DNA from: Conoideocrella luteorostrata
Taxonomy: Eukaryota; Ascomycota; Sordariomycetes; Hypocreales; Clavicipitaceae
Direction of reading: 5' to 3'
DNA length: 36,081 nucleotides
Assembly: GCA_032433595.1 (NCBI GenBank)
Contig: JASWJB010000381.1
Coordinates: 1 to 36,081, forward strand
The translations under genes and the position numbers were made by a program. How positions within the stretch are numbered: position 1 is the first letter of the stretch; the number at the start of each line of letters is the position of its first letter. The notes under the pieces are model-generated. The model had not been told where the DNA came from. It worked only from the letters and a program-made list of their open reading frames with translations, and did no database searches. Below are positions 1 to 11,615 of the stretch, one piece after another.

Positions 1-898
1 CTCAACCAGATGGTGGCTTGAAGAGAAGGATACGGAGCTTACCAATCTAGGAGAGCTTTACTCCGTATAAGTCTTTTGCTTCCCGTTTGCTCCGTACAAT
101 AGTCGGATTCGTCAACAGTCGCAGGCTTCCACAAAATGACGAGCGTCACGGAGTCTTCGGATGGCAATTTCCGTAGCATGCAACATTATCGCGGAGGTAC
201 CATTGCGCTCCGTGTGTCCATCCCCGGCAAAAATGGCGCTCGCCGATACATCTTGTCAGAAGGAAGTCGCACGCACAAGACAAAGAAAGCGCTTGGCAAC
301 AAGTCGTGATATAGGAATCAGGCGTCAGGGAACTTTGTCACGACTAATTGTACTGAAAATGCTCATTTCGCCGTGTATCGCTTATGCCTCCACCGCTTCC
401 ATCATCATCAGGTCGTTGGAACTCCGTACCTGATAACGGTGGTCGTGAACCGGCGGCGAGTCCAATATTTGGGGGCCGCAATCCACCTTCACAACACGGC
501 ACAGGGTGGCAGGTGTGTTATCCGAGAGTGAGAAAAAGTTGCCGCACCGTAAATAAACGAATCAAATGAGTGCGAAGAATACAGTCCAGAATTCATCGAG
601 ACACTTTGTACAGGCTCATGCGGGCAAATATGTGATCCTCCCCGGCACGTGGCGTGCATCTTACATGACTGCGTCATCCGGTGAGTATGGTTGCGCCCGT
701 CAGCGATGACGGGATGCAGAGGACAAACTTGACATTCGTCTATTCCTTGTTAATATGAACATCGTTAAAGGGCAGTGGGCATGGCAAACACTCCACGTAG
801 ATGGGGCGTCTCAGTTGCAGAATAATGTGGCTTCTGCGTGTTTGCTCCTTTGGAGCACGGCTTCTCGTTGAAGCTTACGAATTTTGCTCACATGTAGA

Positions 899-934
899 CA
901 TGAACATGAGCATGAACATGAACATGAACATGAA
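899..934. repeat. Hexanucleotide microsatellite (CATGAA)6
   Basis: Six tandem units of CATGAA; the second unit is CATGAG. It lies in the gene-poor left flank. A neutral simple repeat is the likeliest explanation, and its length should vary between strains. Confidence 0.9.
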
Positions 935-1157
935 CGAGCAGGGAGTGCCTGCATGATGATGCGCACATATCAGACGGCGCGGCACGGCATGCGGCGCATA
1001 CTCGCAAGAGGGGTGCAGTGCAGCGATTCGCTTTGAGTTAAAATTTCAACACAACCCTTTTTTTTTTATGATGTCCTACAATTTGACTACTCTTCACTAG
1101 GTTCCTCTACCTCGTGCAGAACGGCTAAGTAGTGTTCGTGAGAATAAAGAACTGTTT

Positions 1158-1173
1158 GTACTCCGTAGAGTAC
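1158..1173. repeat. Perfect hairpin GTACTC-CGTA-GAGTAC
   Basis: A perfect 6-bp inverted repeat with a 4-nt loop, containing one exact copy of the dispersed 9-mer TACTCCGTA. It is intergenic. Other copies of the 9-mer in this window also lie in small hairpins (for example 35135-35152). Confidence 0.75.
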
Positions 1174-2095
1174 ATCATTTCGTGTAATTACCCAAGGGTC
1201 AGGCGGGGCCACAACTACTTTTACGCACAAGAACGGGGTGCATAGTACAACGAGTGCATCAGGCGAAACAGCTCAGCTGAGAAAGTAACCAGCCCGCAAC
1301 AGTAAACAATACCGCTTTCGTCGTGTTACATTATCCCGCGAATTTACCCCATACGGTCGGTCCTATCTTCACCTTGCAGGGTTGTATTATGTACCCGTGG
1401 CAGGCAGTAAAATATGCAATGTAACGCCATCCTTCATGGCCTACAATATCAAATTTTTCACTTGTCGTCGTTTAGGGTGGCCAACAGAAATGCGTACACG
1501 GCAATTCGGGTGTAGCAGGTGGCGCTGTTGGTCGGCGATATGGAACAATGCAGTGGAGGGGCGTGGGCTCGGGACACGCAGGTACTAAACGGCCCTTCTT
1601 GCGGCGTAGTCTTCCGATTGACTGCAGGCGGTGGCTTCTTTGGGTGCGAGGTGGCTAACTAGGGTACTTTTGCGAGCCTAAGTAGGTGATATGTTGTAGG
1701 GTAGGATGGGTCACAGGCGTTTTGGTTCTTTATAGCCACTGCTCGATGGCATAGTAAAGGATCTGCTTTGGTATTTAAATAGAAGACGTTTCAATATTGG
1801 CGCTCTACTGGCATTGAACTTGATAAGCTCCAACTACTGAGAACAGGAAGTGAATGAGCTGCTGCTATGAGGCATCTCTTCAGATTTGTTTTGAGCTCAG
1901 CTTTTCCGCTGACATCAATATCATACCTTTCGCTGAAATGTACAGGGTGGCCTGACAGATGCAAAGATTGAACAATTATCAATCTTGAGTCATCATACGC
2001 ATTGATATTCCGGTCGCTCAGCCAGTTGTTGCTATGAATACAGTATTTAAATACAACGGTCATGCCACTCCAAGTAAATCTTTCCATCAGGCTCA

Positions 2096-2791
2096 TTACA
2101 TCTTGGCCATGGCCTCTGCCTCTCGCTCTTCCCTGCGCTCCGCTGAGCGACGCTTGAAACGGACCTCTGCTCTGCGACGCTCACCGCCGTCAATCTTCCT
2201 TCCTTGGCGTTGTTCCCACATACCCTCAGTGACCTTGACAACGGCACCAGCCTCTTCTGGCAACGGCGTAGCGTACGGCCCTGCTATTGACTTGAGTCCA
2301 CGAACTATGTAGCCCTTCGGTCTGGGCAGACTCTCTGAGGCAGCAGCATCTCCGCCTTCTTCACCATTGGGGACGTTGACGACCCATTTCGCATCGCTGA
2401 CCACCGAGGCTGGCGGCGTGGCTACCTTCAAGATCGCTTTGCCGTCTCTGACAAACTCGAAATCCCCTCCAGGGCCGAGCGCCCCTTTCCGGTATCGCTG
2501 CATCCATTGGAGCAGGTATCGTCGATTACGGGGTGGCTCAATGCCGAGTTCTTTGAGCTCAGGGGTGGTGAGGGAGAAGAGGGATTCCCACGAGGGAAAT
2601 TTGGATGCGTGCTTGTGAAGACCGCGGCCGATGAGGGTCAGAAAGGTCGGAACATCGGGGACGAAGGGTCGTGGTTGGGGTATCTGATGGGGCGGTCTGG
2701 TCTTGTGCAGAAGTCTTGTTTGGATGCCGTTCGTTAAACAGGAATTTGGAGCGAAGAGGCGCGATGAAGCTCGCAGGCTTGGAGCATTCAT
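2096..2791 (-). CDS. Mitochondrial small-subunit ribosomal protein mS41 (Fyv4-like, IGR motif)
   Basis: Single exon, 231 residues. Residues about 1-40 are rich in Arg/Ser/Pro and poor in acidic residues, as expected of a mitochondrial presequence. Residues about 46-103 carry the IGR domain: LTLIGRGLHKHASKF, then a Trp-containing segment (FPSWESLF) and a basic helix (PPRNRRYLLQWMQRYRKG). This domain defines yeast Fyv4/Mrps41, a component of the mitochondrial ribosome small subunit. The C-terminus is highly charged (Arg/Glu, about residues 195-228). The ATG at 2791 gives the full presequence. The gene is divergent from the SNF2-RING gene and shares about 0.5 kb of upstream DNA with it. The family call is strong; mitochondrial targeting is inferred from composition. 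Confidence 0.85.
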   Translation of the reverse strand: MNAPSLRASSRLFAPNSCLTNGIQTRLLHKTRPPHQIPQPRPFVPDVPTFLTLIGRGLHKHASKFPSWESLFSLTTPELKELGIEPPRNRRYLLQWMQRYRKGALGPGGDFEFVRDGKAILKVATPPASVVSDAKWVVNVPNGEEGGDAAASESLPRPKGYIVRGLKSIAGPYATPLPEEAGAVVKVTEGMWEQRQGRKIDGGERRRAEVRFKRRSAERREEREAEAMAKM

Positions 2792-3298
2792 GTTGGCTGT
2801 GATGGGCTTAGAATTTTGAGATGCTCGAGTAAAAATGTCGAGGGTGTTCTAAGGATTTGTAAAGGATGTATCCGAATAAAGGGGGGCGGACCTTTTTTAT
2901 TTCGTGGTTTGGCAATGTGCATCGCCAATTGCCCGAGATGCTTGTTGGATTTATTTCAAATCGGCACACGAAAGCTCCTTTGTCAAGTGAGGCATCGCCA
3001 ACCTTGAAATTTGACGCCAAGAGACATTATGTAAGCAAGGCTGTTGCCTCGAATGTGGCAACTTGACTGATAATTGATTGGCGACCTGCGGGGCACCTGG
3101 TGGGGGCGATCGCCGGGCTGATAGTCTGAGCAGCCGGTGTAAGGCAGCTGCTGACTTCACCAACTTCATCCTCTTTTTATTCGTTTTGACGTTCATAACA
3201 TCTATGTCATATTGATCTCAAGGATGAAACCCCCATGTTATCTCCGACTTCAACAGGAATCCGCCGGGATATAGCGATAGTTCTTCTTCCCTAGCAAG
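2792..3298. promoter_or_regulatory. Shared divergent promoter region of the mS41-like and SNF2-RING genes
   Basis: 507 bp between two divergent start codons, so both promoters must lie here. I see no canonical TATA box and no conserved operator I could name. Small frames inside it are not credible genes. Confidence 0.5.
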
Positions 3299-6200
3299 AT
3301 GCCTAAGAAGCCAGCAGCTCGAACGTCGTTCAAGGCGTCGTTAATATCAAGGTTAGAAGTTGGAACAGATGGTATGTAAACTCAAACTATTGCTGCTCAC
3401 GGATTCAACGGATCTGACTTCTTAGGCTCAATCCCATCTGAGTTTATCTATTACCTTGCTTACTTGTCCCCGACAAACGAAATCGAAGCTTCGAGCGATG
3501 CGCAACAGCCACCCAAGCGTCGCAAAGTCGCGGCCGAACTATTCTCTCCAATTTGCGTCGCTAAAGGACGAATCCTATTCAATCGTCGTCCACAAGAAAG
3601 AGAATACGCTAAATTTGCGGCGTCGTGTAAAGATGCGGGACAATACTTGAAATTTACATTGCAACAGCATAATAAGTTAGTAGTGTCATCACGTCCAGGG
3701 GCTCCGCCAGGCTTCTCACCGACATGCTTCTTTTTGAACCCGGATGAAGTGGAAGGAAAGGCCGCTAAAATTCTTCAAATTGCTGGATCGAATACCAGGC
3801 GTGACAGTCCTGGTGACATTTGGGCTAGCGTGAGGACGATGTTGACCTGTCAAGGCCAGCTGGTGACGTTGAGCCTTTCCTTCGAATTGCATTGGAACGA
3901 GACGCCATCGCCTTATTTCCCCTTACCAAATTCAAATGCAAGAAAAACTACAAACCTTCTCATCAACTGCTTTTGGCCCAGCACAGAAGACGAAGTTGAG
4001 TCCGCCTGGTCCCCCATGCATTTTTATGAGGCAGCGCATGTTCCACCAAAGAATGACAAACCTTTGGAAATTGTTGTTCCAGGGTTGGAGTCAACTCTTT
4101 TCCCATACCAGAATAGAACACTGCAGTGGCTTCTTGCCAGAGAAGGCGTGCATTGGTGCCAGGCAGAATCAAGGTTGCAAAGCCTTACCCCGAAGTCACA
4201 TTCCACTTCAGTCGAGAGTTTTAGGACTGTGCAAGATGCTGATGGAAATGAGGTATTTGTAAGCGACGTCTTTCAAACCATTACGAGAGATACCAGCCTG
4301 TATCAGCAAGCGGACGAGTCTGTGAAGGGGGGGATTCTTGCAGAGGAAATGGGTCTGGGAAAGACCTTGGAAGTCCTTGGTCTCATCCTTTTGCATAGCA
4401 GACTGAATATACGTCGGCAAGAAAATGGGCAAAATACGGATAGTTTGGTTCCTACTGGCGCCACTTTGATCGTTACCCCCGAGTCCCTGCGACAACAATG
4501 GATAACAGAAATTTCACGGCATGCTCCAAGTCTCCGTGTCAAGCATTATCAAGGGTGCAAAAAGGTCCGAGATGGAGAAGAAAAGACTATCATTAGTGAG
4601 CTGTGTGGGTACGATGTAGTGATCACAACTTATTCCGTTCTCTCTGCTGAGCTGCATTTCGCATTAGAACCTCCCCAGCGATCTCGGCGATACGAGAGAG
4701 CATACCATCGAATTACATCCCCACTGGTCAAAATATCATGGTGGAGATTGTGTCTTGACGAAGCACAAATGATTGAGAATGGATATAGTCAGGCTGCTTC
4801 TGTTGCACGAGTTCTTCCACGTATCAACGCCTGGGGGATCACCGGCACTCCTGTAAAGAACGATGTTCAGGATCTATTCGGCTTATTGCTGTTTTTGGGA
4901 TACCAGCCGTATTCATCAACGCCACAGGCTTGGCAAGCGCTTATCACGAAGCATAAACGGTTGTTTCAGCAAATTTTCAACTCAATAGCGCTGCGTCATA
5001 CCAAGTCTTTGGTTCGAGATGAAATCTCGTTGCCAGCCCAAAAGAGATTCACCATCAGTATGCCATTCACTGCTGTTGAACAGCAGCACTACCAGTCATT
5101 ATTTAAAGAAATGGCCGACGAATGCGGCCTGGAAATCGATGGTTCTCCTAAAGTAGATGATTGGGATCCACAAGAATACGAGGATACCATGAGGATTTGG
5201 CTTAACCGTTTACGTCAGACGACATTGCATCCAGAGGTCGGAGTATATAGCCGTCGATTACTGGGTTATAACAAAGCACGACCTATGAGGACGGTTGACG
5301 AGGTGCTTACTGCCATGTTGGAGCAGAGCGAAAACGCAATTAGAAACGAGGAAAGAGCTTACTTGCTAAACCGCTTGACAAGGGGGCAATTGTATGAAAA
5401 TAGTCCGCGTGTGAAAGAAGCACTTACGCTGTGGGAGGATGTGAGAAGAGAGACGGAGAGACTTGTGTCCGACGCCAGATCAAAACTCGAAGATGCCATT
5501 CGAGAACATGGTGGAGAAGAGGCGATTATCTTGGCTGAAAAAGCTGATCATGATCACGGTTTGTCTGGTACGGACGATGATGATGAGCAGGAGACCAAGG
5601 GAAAAATCGGAGACTGTCGCCGAAGACTTCGTTCAGCGCTCGAGCTGCATCACAGAGCCGTTTTCTCTTGCGCGAATGCTTATTTTCAGATCAAGGAAAA
5701 CGAAGAGATGACAGCACCAGAGTCTGAAGAATTTCAGAGACTGAAAAAGCTGGAAGACGATGGATATAATACAGCCAAAGTTTTGAGAAGAGAAATTCTC
5801 CGTGAAAGCAACAGGAAGGCGACCCGCCTGATGAAAAAAATATTTCGTAAAGCTTCTACCCAGACATTCGTTGAAATTCCCGAACTCTTCTTCGCAAATC
5901 CACAAAAAGGCATTGAAAGTGGCCGTATTGTGGACAACTTGAAAGTGCTATACGAGGAATTGAATGAGCAGGCAAATGTCGTTGACGAATGGCGCGAAGA
6001 AGTAGTTCAGCTACTGCTCCGGCCGTTGGTTGATGAAGATGATGAAGTTGAAACCACCGGAGAAGAGCTCGGCGACTCTGCCAAATATCAAGACTTGCTC
6101 ATGGCATATGTAACTACTTTGAGAGCTGCAATCGCTGACCGTCAGGATGCTATCTCAGGGCAAACCAATGAGCTATCAAAGCATGAGACGGAGACATCTC

Positions 6201-7925
6201 TCAGGTTAGCAAAGGCGGGTGACGGGCCGGCACCGGAAAAAATGGTTGAGATGCTCCAGAAGAGGGCTGAAATCAAGCCCAAAATGACTCATCTGTCAAT
6301 GAGAGCCGCCATTTCTGAGTTTCGAGGTCTCCAATCACGGCTTTCGCGCGATGCTGCTTCTGGAAGCCGTGAGGCACTCGAGGCGAAGATTGCTTCGGAC
6401 CAGTTGAAAGCTACGCAAACTCTGATTAGCGAACAGAACAAGGTGGCGCTAGCTCTAGAGACGGAGATTGAAAGTTTCAAGGTGGCCATGAATGCGCGAT
6501 TGGAGTATTATCGACAGCTGCAAGCTGTATCAGACTCCGTGCTTCCACTTGAGGGTCCCAAAACTGGCGCAGCAATATCAAAACTAGAACACACAGAGGA
6601 TGAATTGCGCAAGAAGCTTCATGCCGCCGAGGCAAAACACAGATATCGTATGTTGAGTACTTTTCGTTTTCTTCGTCTCCCTCCTCTTTGCACCCTCTTG
6701 TCATATACTTTCCACTCCATCCTATCCCCCACCTCTCCCCCCATCTCTCTATTGAGACGTTAACAATTGGTAGTTTTAAACCTGAAAGAAACTGGCTCCA
6801 AGTCTAAAGAACCACGGATGTGTGTCATCTGCCAGATGCCGTTTGTTATTGGCGTGTTGACTGTGTGCGGCCACCAATTCTGCAAAGAGTGCATAACGCT
6901 GTGGTTTAAGGCTCACCATAATTGCCCTGTTTGTAAACGAGGCCTCAAACCCTCAAACCTGCATGACATTTCCATAAAATCGCAACAATTGCAGGTTCAT
7001 AGCGAAGGGACTAGCGATCAAGGACAGGCTGTCCAACGAAGAACACCAAATTCTCGCAAGAAGACCGCCATCTATTCCGAGTTCAACGCCGATAAGATCA
7101 CAGAAATACAAGATATTGAATTAGACGGGCCATCGTTCACAACCAAGGTTGATACACTGGTCAGACACCTATTATGGCTGAGAGATTCTGACCCTGGGGC
7201 AAAGTCAATTGTGTTTTCTCAGTATGCAACCCCTCTTCGATTCTTGTAATTTCAAACTATGGCTTCGCATTAACAATGCATCATACAGGTATAAAGACTT
7301 TTTGGTCATTTTACGTAATGCTTTTAGGTGGTTTCGCATTGGACACACCTCTATCGATGACGTGAATGGCATCACCAACTTCAAGGAAGACCCAGCTGTT
7401 GAGGTGTTCCTTCTGCATGCGCGAGCCCACTCGAGTGGTCTGAATTTAGTCAATGCAAGCCATGTCTTCCTCTGCGAACCTCTACTTAACACTGCGTTGG
7501 AGCTACAAGCTATTGCAAGAGTCGACCGAATTGGCCAACAGCATGAGACCACAGTCTGGCTCTACTTGGTGTCCGGCACGGTCGAAGAGGCCATATACAA
7601 TCTGTCCGTCCAGCGTCGAATGGAGCACATGGGTCGTCGAAATGCAGATAAAGCCAAAGCCAAAGAAGCAGCTACACCAGAGCTGCTGGACGCAAGCATT
7701 GAGGAGGCCAATACATTAGAACTAGAGCACGCGGCGTTGTCGAAATTGATGAGCAAAGATAGAACTGCGGGAGAGATGATCGAGAGGAGAGATTTATGGG
7801 AATGCCTCTTTGGAAATGCTGCCTCAGTGGAGAATATGGGTGAGGGCCACAGAGATGGTAGATTGCAAGAGAAGGCTGTTATGAGCTATCTGGCTGGAGA
7901 GGCTGCTGAAGCGCGGCGATCTTAA
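3299..7925 (+). CDS. SNF2-family helicase with RING finger (Irc20/SHPRH-type E3 ubiquitin ligase)
   Basis: Four exons: 3299-3371, 3426-6647, 6774-7221, 7289-7925, together 1459 codons plus stop. The ATG at 3299 is followed by a 54-bp GTATGT...TTAG intron. Visible motifs: Walker A GILAEEMGLGKT near residue 326, a DEAQ Walker B (WWRLCLDEAQ) near 467, and a long charged, coiled-coil-like insert between the two ATPase lobes. A C3HC4 RING finger (CVICQ...CGHQFCKEC...CPVCK) lies near 1115-1153, followed by the C-terminal helicase lobe with SGLNLVNASHVFLCEP and motif VI ARVDRIGQ near 1325. A RING placed between the two lobes, with a DEAQ rather than DEAH box, is the arrangement of yeast Irc20 and human SHPRH, DNA-repair translocases with ubiquitin ligase activity. 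Nuclear genome maintenance is inferred from the family. The donor at 7222 overlaps the Gln codon of FSQ and restores FSQYKDFL. Confidence 0.9.
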
Positions 7926-8756
7926 ATTTGCGTGACATATGACGTATGATGCGATGGAAAGAATGTGGATGGATATGGAGCTGGTGTACAAGGACTGACA
8001 GGGTACGAATGAGGTTTTGGCTTAAAACACTTGATGTTGAATGTTGCTGGTGGCTGGAAGCTTCTCCTGTGTCTGGCAAGAAGAACGCTGACAAAAGTGC
8101 TGTGGCTTCTTGCTCTCCGTTTTATATTTGGATGCAGTAAACGCTACGTCAAGCAAGAATCAAGAATAAAAGATGTTCTTCTCAGCGAATACTTATAAAA
8201 ATCGCAGTGCGTTCTGGTTGCATGAGTTACTCACTTGGATAAGCTAAAACTGGTAGTTACTCAAGACATTTCTTGTTCGATGTCACCGAGGTTGAATTTT
8301 GAAAGCAATGAAACCGTTCTATGGCTACATGGAATATGCGAATGATACGCGATTAGGACCGAAATCACATTCAATAGACGATGCTGCAACCTCTTGGTTA
8401 TTTGGTGTTTTGAACCTTAAACTTTTTACTTTTTACTTTGCTACTAGCACGGTACTGTACAATAGCTTTATGTATTTGTAATTGTATTTTCTTTCTCCGC
8501 CGCTGACTCAGCCCAAGGCTTTAAACGGCGGTCCCTCTCATTACCTGGGCGGGAAGCCCGCCGAATAAGGATCACCTGGCACCTCCGGATAACGTCCCCG
8601 CGGACTTGTTGCGCACATAATCATGCTTGCAGCCTCTTACACAACGGGTCCCAATCTACAACTCCCACCGGCTGTACTAATATATCGAAGCAACGTAGAA
8701 TCAAATAGTTTGCGTTGTCGTTCCCTCCAAAGCACCAAAGTTGCTGAGCGAATTTG
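7926..8756. other. Convergent intergenic region (3' flanks)
   Basis: 831 bp between the stop codons of two convergent genes, so it should hold 3' UTRs and polyadenylation signals rather than promoters. It contains an 11-bp palindrome GCTGACTCAGC (8502-8512) and a GC-rich hairpin GGCGGG-AAG-CCCGCC (8548-8562). No gene recognised. Confidence 0.5.
8548..8562. repeat. GC-rich 6-bp hairpin
   Basis: GGCGGG-AAG-CCCGCC is a perfect inverted repeat with a 3-nt loop. It lies about 195 bp past the stop of the minus-strand TRAP-alpha gene and about 620 bp past the stop of the plus-strand helicase gene. A role in 3' end formation is possible but unsupported. Confidence 0.6.
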
Positions 8757-9793
8757 CTACTCGACGACCTTCTTCTTAGGTGTGGATTTGACGCGCTTGG
8801 CAATGGGTCGGTTGATGTGGTGGTCAGGGATCCAGCTCTCGTCGTAGGTCTTGGAACCAGTAGCGACACCGATCGGTTCGGAGCCAGACAGAGCAGCATC
8901 GGCATCGGAGGACTTCTTGCTCTTCTTGCCGGCGGTAGACTTGCTGCGCTTGGCCTGGGGAAAGAGGGCTTCGATCCAGGTTTTGTAGACGAAGTACAGG
9001 GTGCCGACGAAAGCGCCTGATAGGACGAGGTATAGGAAGATGCTAAGGCCAGGATTAGCCAAAATTATACTCATACAGGTAGACAGAGGGGGAGAAAATG
9101 ATGAAGAAAACAAATAGCGAACATACATCTGAGGGTCGAGGAAACTAGTGGGAGCTTCAACAACAGTGGCCAAACCATTGTGGGCCTGAACTTGATGTAG
9201 ATGCCCTTTGGCGTTGGTAATCACAGCGGCAAGCTGCAATCTCACATCCTGAGGCTGCATATCCAGAGAGAAAGAGTAAGGGAAGCTCTTGGTCTCGCCG
9301 GCCTCAATGGCATGGTTGTACTGTACGGCAGTTAAGTTGCGAATGATGGTCTGGTATGTTGGGGTGCCTTCGGGAACTTCCTTGGTAGTTGCGAGGAGGC
9401 CAGCAAGGAAAGCGATTTGGATAGGGGCATCCTCATTGTTGGTGATTTCGACGAGGGTCTTGGTCGGACGACCGTTGATGAGGCGCACACCGAGGAGGTC
9501 GGCGTCGTGGAAGGTTGTTTTGAGTTCAGCCTTGAGCTCAGGTTGCTGAGGGGGCAGGCTGCCGTCAGCCGCAGGGGGGGAGTCGGCCTGTAAGAGCAGA
9601 GATATAATAGATTAGCATTTTGGGGAAAGATGTGGTCGGAGAGGGAAAAGTGACAGGCGAATTGAGAATGGTTCGGCTCGTGTTGAATAATGACGGGTTG
9701 GTTGGTTGTGGCCAGATGGCTCGAGGGGATTCATACCGCAGATGCGCCAAAGACTTGCAGAGCAAGCACAGAAAGCAGCGAGGTGAACAACAT
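8757..9793 (-). CDS. Translocon-associated protein alpha-like ER membrane protein (Irc22 family)
   Basis: Three exons: 9737-9793, 9127-9587 and 8757-9042, 267 residues. Exon 1 is exactly a signal peptide (MLFTSLLSVLALQVFGASA), cleaved near residue 19. The lumenal part has the TRAP-alpha-like beta domain (LINGRPTKTLVEITNNEDAP; GETKSFPYSFSLDMQPQD). A single transmembrane helix follows at about 173-194 (IIFLYLVLSGAFVGTLYF), then a basic cytosolic tail. TRAP-alpha acts at the Sec61 channel. The fungal homologue Irc22 was named from a recombination-focus phenotype and its biochemical role is unclear. Intron 2 (9043-9126, 84 bp) has the acceptor CCTTAG with CTAAT upstream. This choice restores DPQ-IIFLYL; the intron is stop-free and in frame, so unspliced RNA would add 28 residues. 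The gene is divergent from the phosphatase gene. Confidence 0.85.
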
Positions 9794-10367
9794 GGCGGAG
9801 AGAGATTTACAGGATTCAAGGACTAGAGAGAGATGCGATTGAGCCGGAGGGATGAAGAATCGGAATTCTGGGCGACTCAATTGGGGAGGGGGAGATGGAA
9901 GGACAAAGAAGGGAGGAGGATAACCAGGTTAGCTGTGGAGATAGATGAGAGCTGCGCGTGCTTAGATCTGATCTCAGCGGTTCACGACCACTGGAAAGGT
10001 GGCCTTTGCTTGGTGGCCACTGCTTAACTAGTGGGCGGCCCACTCGACAACACTCACGCTGATGGTGGTGGTGCCGGCTGGGCCCTTTACAATCCACTGG
10101 CTGATCTTTTGCCCGTTGTCAGTAATATTCCACAAATAATATTTCATATGGTTTTTGTCCAGGCTGATTGGCCACGAATTTTCTAATGACCTATCGGCCG
10201 ATTCGGCTTGTATTGCGCGATATCTCAGCTCACAGTTGACGCTTTCTCCTTCACCACTAACTACTTATCTGCGGTGTCAACTCTCTTGCGCAGCTCCGAT
10301 ACCCAAACCTGAATTCAAGCATAGATAGTACTGTCCATTGCAAGTGGTTTCGACGACGCGAGGCGCC
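9794..10367. promoter_or_regulatory. Divergent promoter region (TRAP-alpha-like gene and histidine phosphatase gene)
   Basis: 574 bp between two divergent start codons. One inverted CCAAT box (ATTGG at 10167-10171, within a GATTGGCC context) is visible about 200 bp before the phosphatase ATG. A CCAAT-binding HAP complex site is a reasonable guess. No gene recognised inside. Confidence 0.45.
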
Positions 10368-11271
10368 ATGCCACCAATCATTCACGTCATCCGCCACGCT
10401 CAAGGCGTCCACAATCTCAGCCTTAACAGCCACCATTTGCTCGACCCCGAGCTGACGTCCCTGGGGGAGGAGCAAGCGCGTGCTCTGGGGGCTGGGTTCC
10501 CTGAAGTAGAAAACATCCAATTGATTCTGTCATCGCCGCTGAAACGCGCAATCCAGACCGCATTGCTGGGATTCCCCGCACAGATCGAAGGCGGCTTGCA
10601 GGTCCTGCCCTGGCCAGAGATACAAGAAGCAAGTGCTCTTCCCTGCGACACTGGCAAGGGTCTGCCTGACATCAAAGCCGAATTCCAGCATCTCCCGGTG
10701 GACTTCCAACTGGTCGAGCCTGACTGGCACATCAAGGTACGTTCTAGTACCTTTGTAGGCTGTCCATGTTCTACCTAATGAGCGGTTTGCTCGTGCAGTA
10801 TATGTTGCGGATGTTGAGGCTTCAGCAAATTAATATACTTTGTTTCGTTCGTGTAGCAGGACAAATGGGCCAACACGGCGAGCAGCCTTTTGGCGAGAGC
10901 TCAGAGAGCACGGCAGTGGCTGAGCCAACGACCCGAGAGAGAAATCGTATTGGTTTCGCATGGCTGTTTCCTGCATCTCCTCACGGACGATTGGGTGAAC
11001 GCTGTGAATCCCCGCGGTGGGTTGTTCGTTCCCTTTGCAAAGGGATAATGCTAATCTAGGCTATGACTACCAAGGCACGGACTGGACTAATACCGAGGTT
11101 CGCTCGTTTACTATCGCACGTAAAGAGGGCGACGAGCCGGCTTTGTGTGAGACTGTAGAATCTAGAACAAAGCGAGGAGTTGAGCATTTCGGTGTGACCA
11201 GAGAGCAGCAGCTGGAGCTGCGAGAGCAAACACTGCACACTTGGCTTCAGTGGGGTGTGATATCAGGGTGA
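10368..11271 (+). CDS. Histidine phosphatase superfamily protein (phosphoglycerate-mutase-like)
   Basis: Three exons: 10368-10736, 10857-11016 and 11060-11271, 246 residues in this model. The N-terminus has the catalytic RHG-type motif VIRHAQGVHN (His10 would be the phosphorylated residue). LTSLGEEQARALG and SSPLKRAIQTA follow, and the second catalytic His lies in EIVLVSHGCFLH near residue 158. This is branch 1 of the superfamily, resembling fungal Pmu1-type proteins; the substrate is not evident and a glycolytic role is unlikely. Two splice points are uncertain. Intron 1 may end at TAG (10856) or three bases later at CAG (10859). Intron 2 may end at 11059 (43 bp, branch site almost touching the acceptor) or at 11074 (58 bp). 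All options keep the frame. Confidence 0.8.
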
Positions 11272-11615
11272 TGTATCTGACCAGTCATGGAGTTGCTGCA
11301 ACATGTGATTCGTCCAAGGTCCATTATAGAATAGAGCCTGCGGCGACGGAGGACACTAGATGTCGGGGTTGCTATTGAGACAGTGACATCCGTTACACTG
11401 GAACAAGACAGGCGCCGCAGCGCTGCTAGAATCAGACAGCAGCATGCACTAGACAGCTGAATCTAACGGTGAAAGACAAGGCTGGAAGATGCCGAAGTTG
11501 GTTGAACCTCGATACGTCGGAGTAATTGCCATCTTTTAAGCCCGGATAACACTTAGTTAAGTTACTAAGCAACCAAAAGGAGCGAAAGAAACCCTCAATT
11601 CGGACCCAACATTAT

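Larger units (their letters stand above)
1..2095. other. Gene-poor left flank, no recognisable gene
   Basis: I see no coding region that resembles a known family. The short open frames here (up to about 100 codons) have no recognisable domain and no consistent splice pattern. The stretch holds a (CATGAA)n-type microsatellite at 899-934, two exact TACTCCGTA motifs (59-67 and 1159-1167), and a run of T near 1060. It lies beyond the 3' end of the minus-strand ribosomal protein gene. A fast-evolving or non-coding transcript cannot be excluded. Confidence 0.5.

Noticed and set aside
899..934. Tandem repeat as a CRISPR-like array
   Set aside because: Units are 6 bp with no spacers; it is a microsatellite, and the genome is eukaryotic.
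6648..6773. End of the helicase after exon 2 with a separate RING protein downstream
   Set aside because: A 126-bp intron with GTATGT donor and GTAG acceptor joins the two in phase, and the RING lies between the ATPase lobes as in Irc20/SHPRH.
7241..7288. Frameshift or stop at 7247 splitting the SNF2-RING gene in two
   Set aside because: A 67-bp GTATGC...ACAG intron (7222-7288) restores FSQYKDFLVILRNAF, so the gene is intact.
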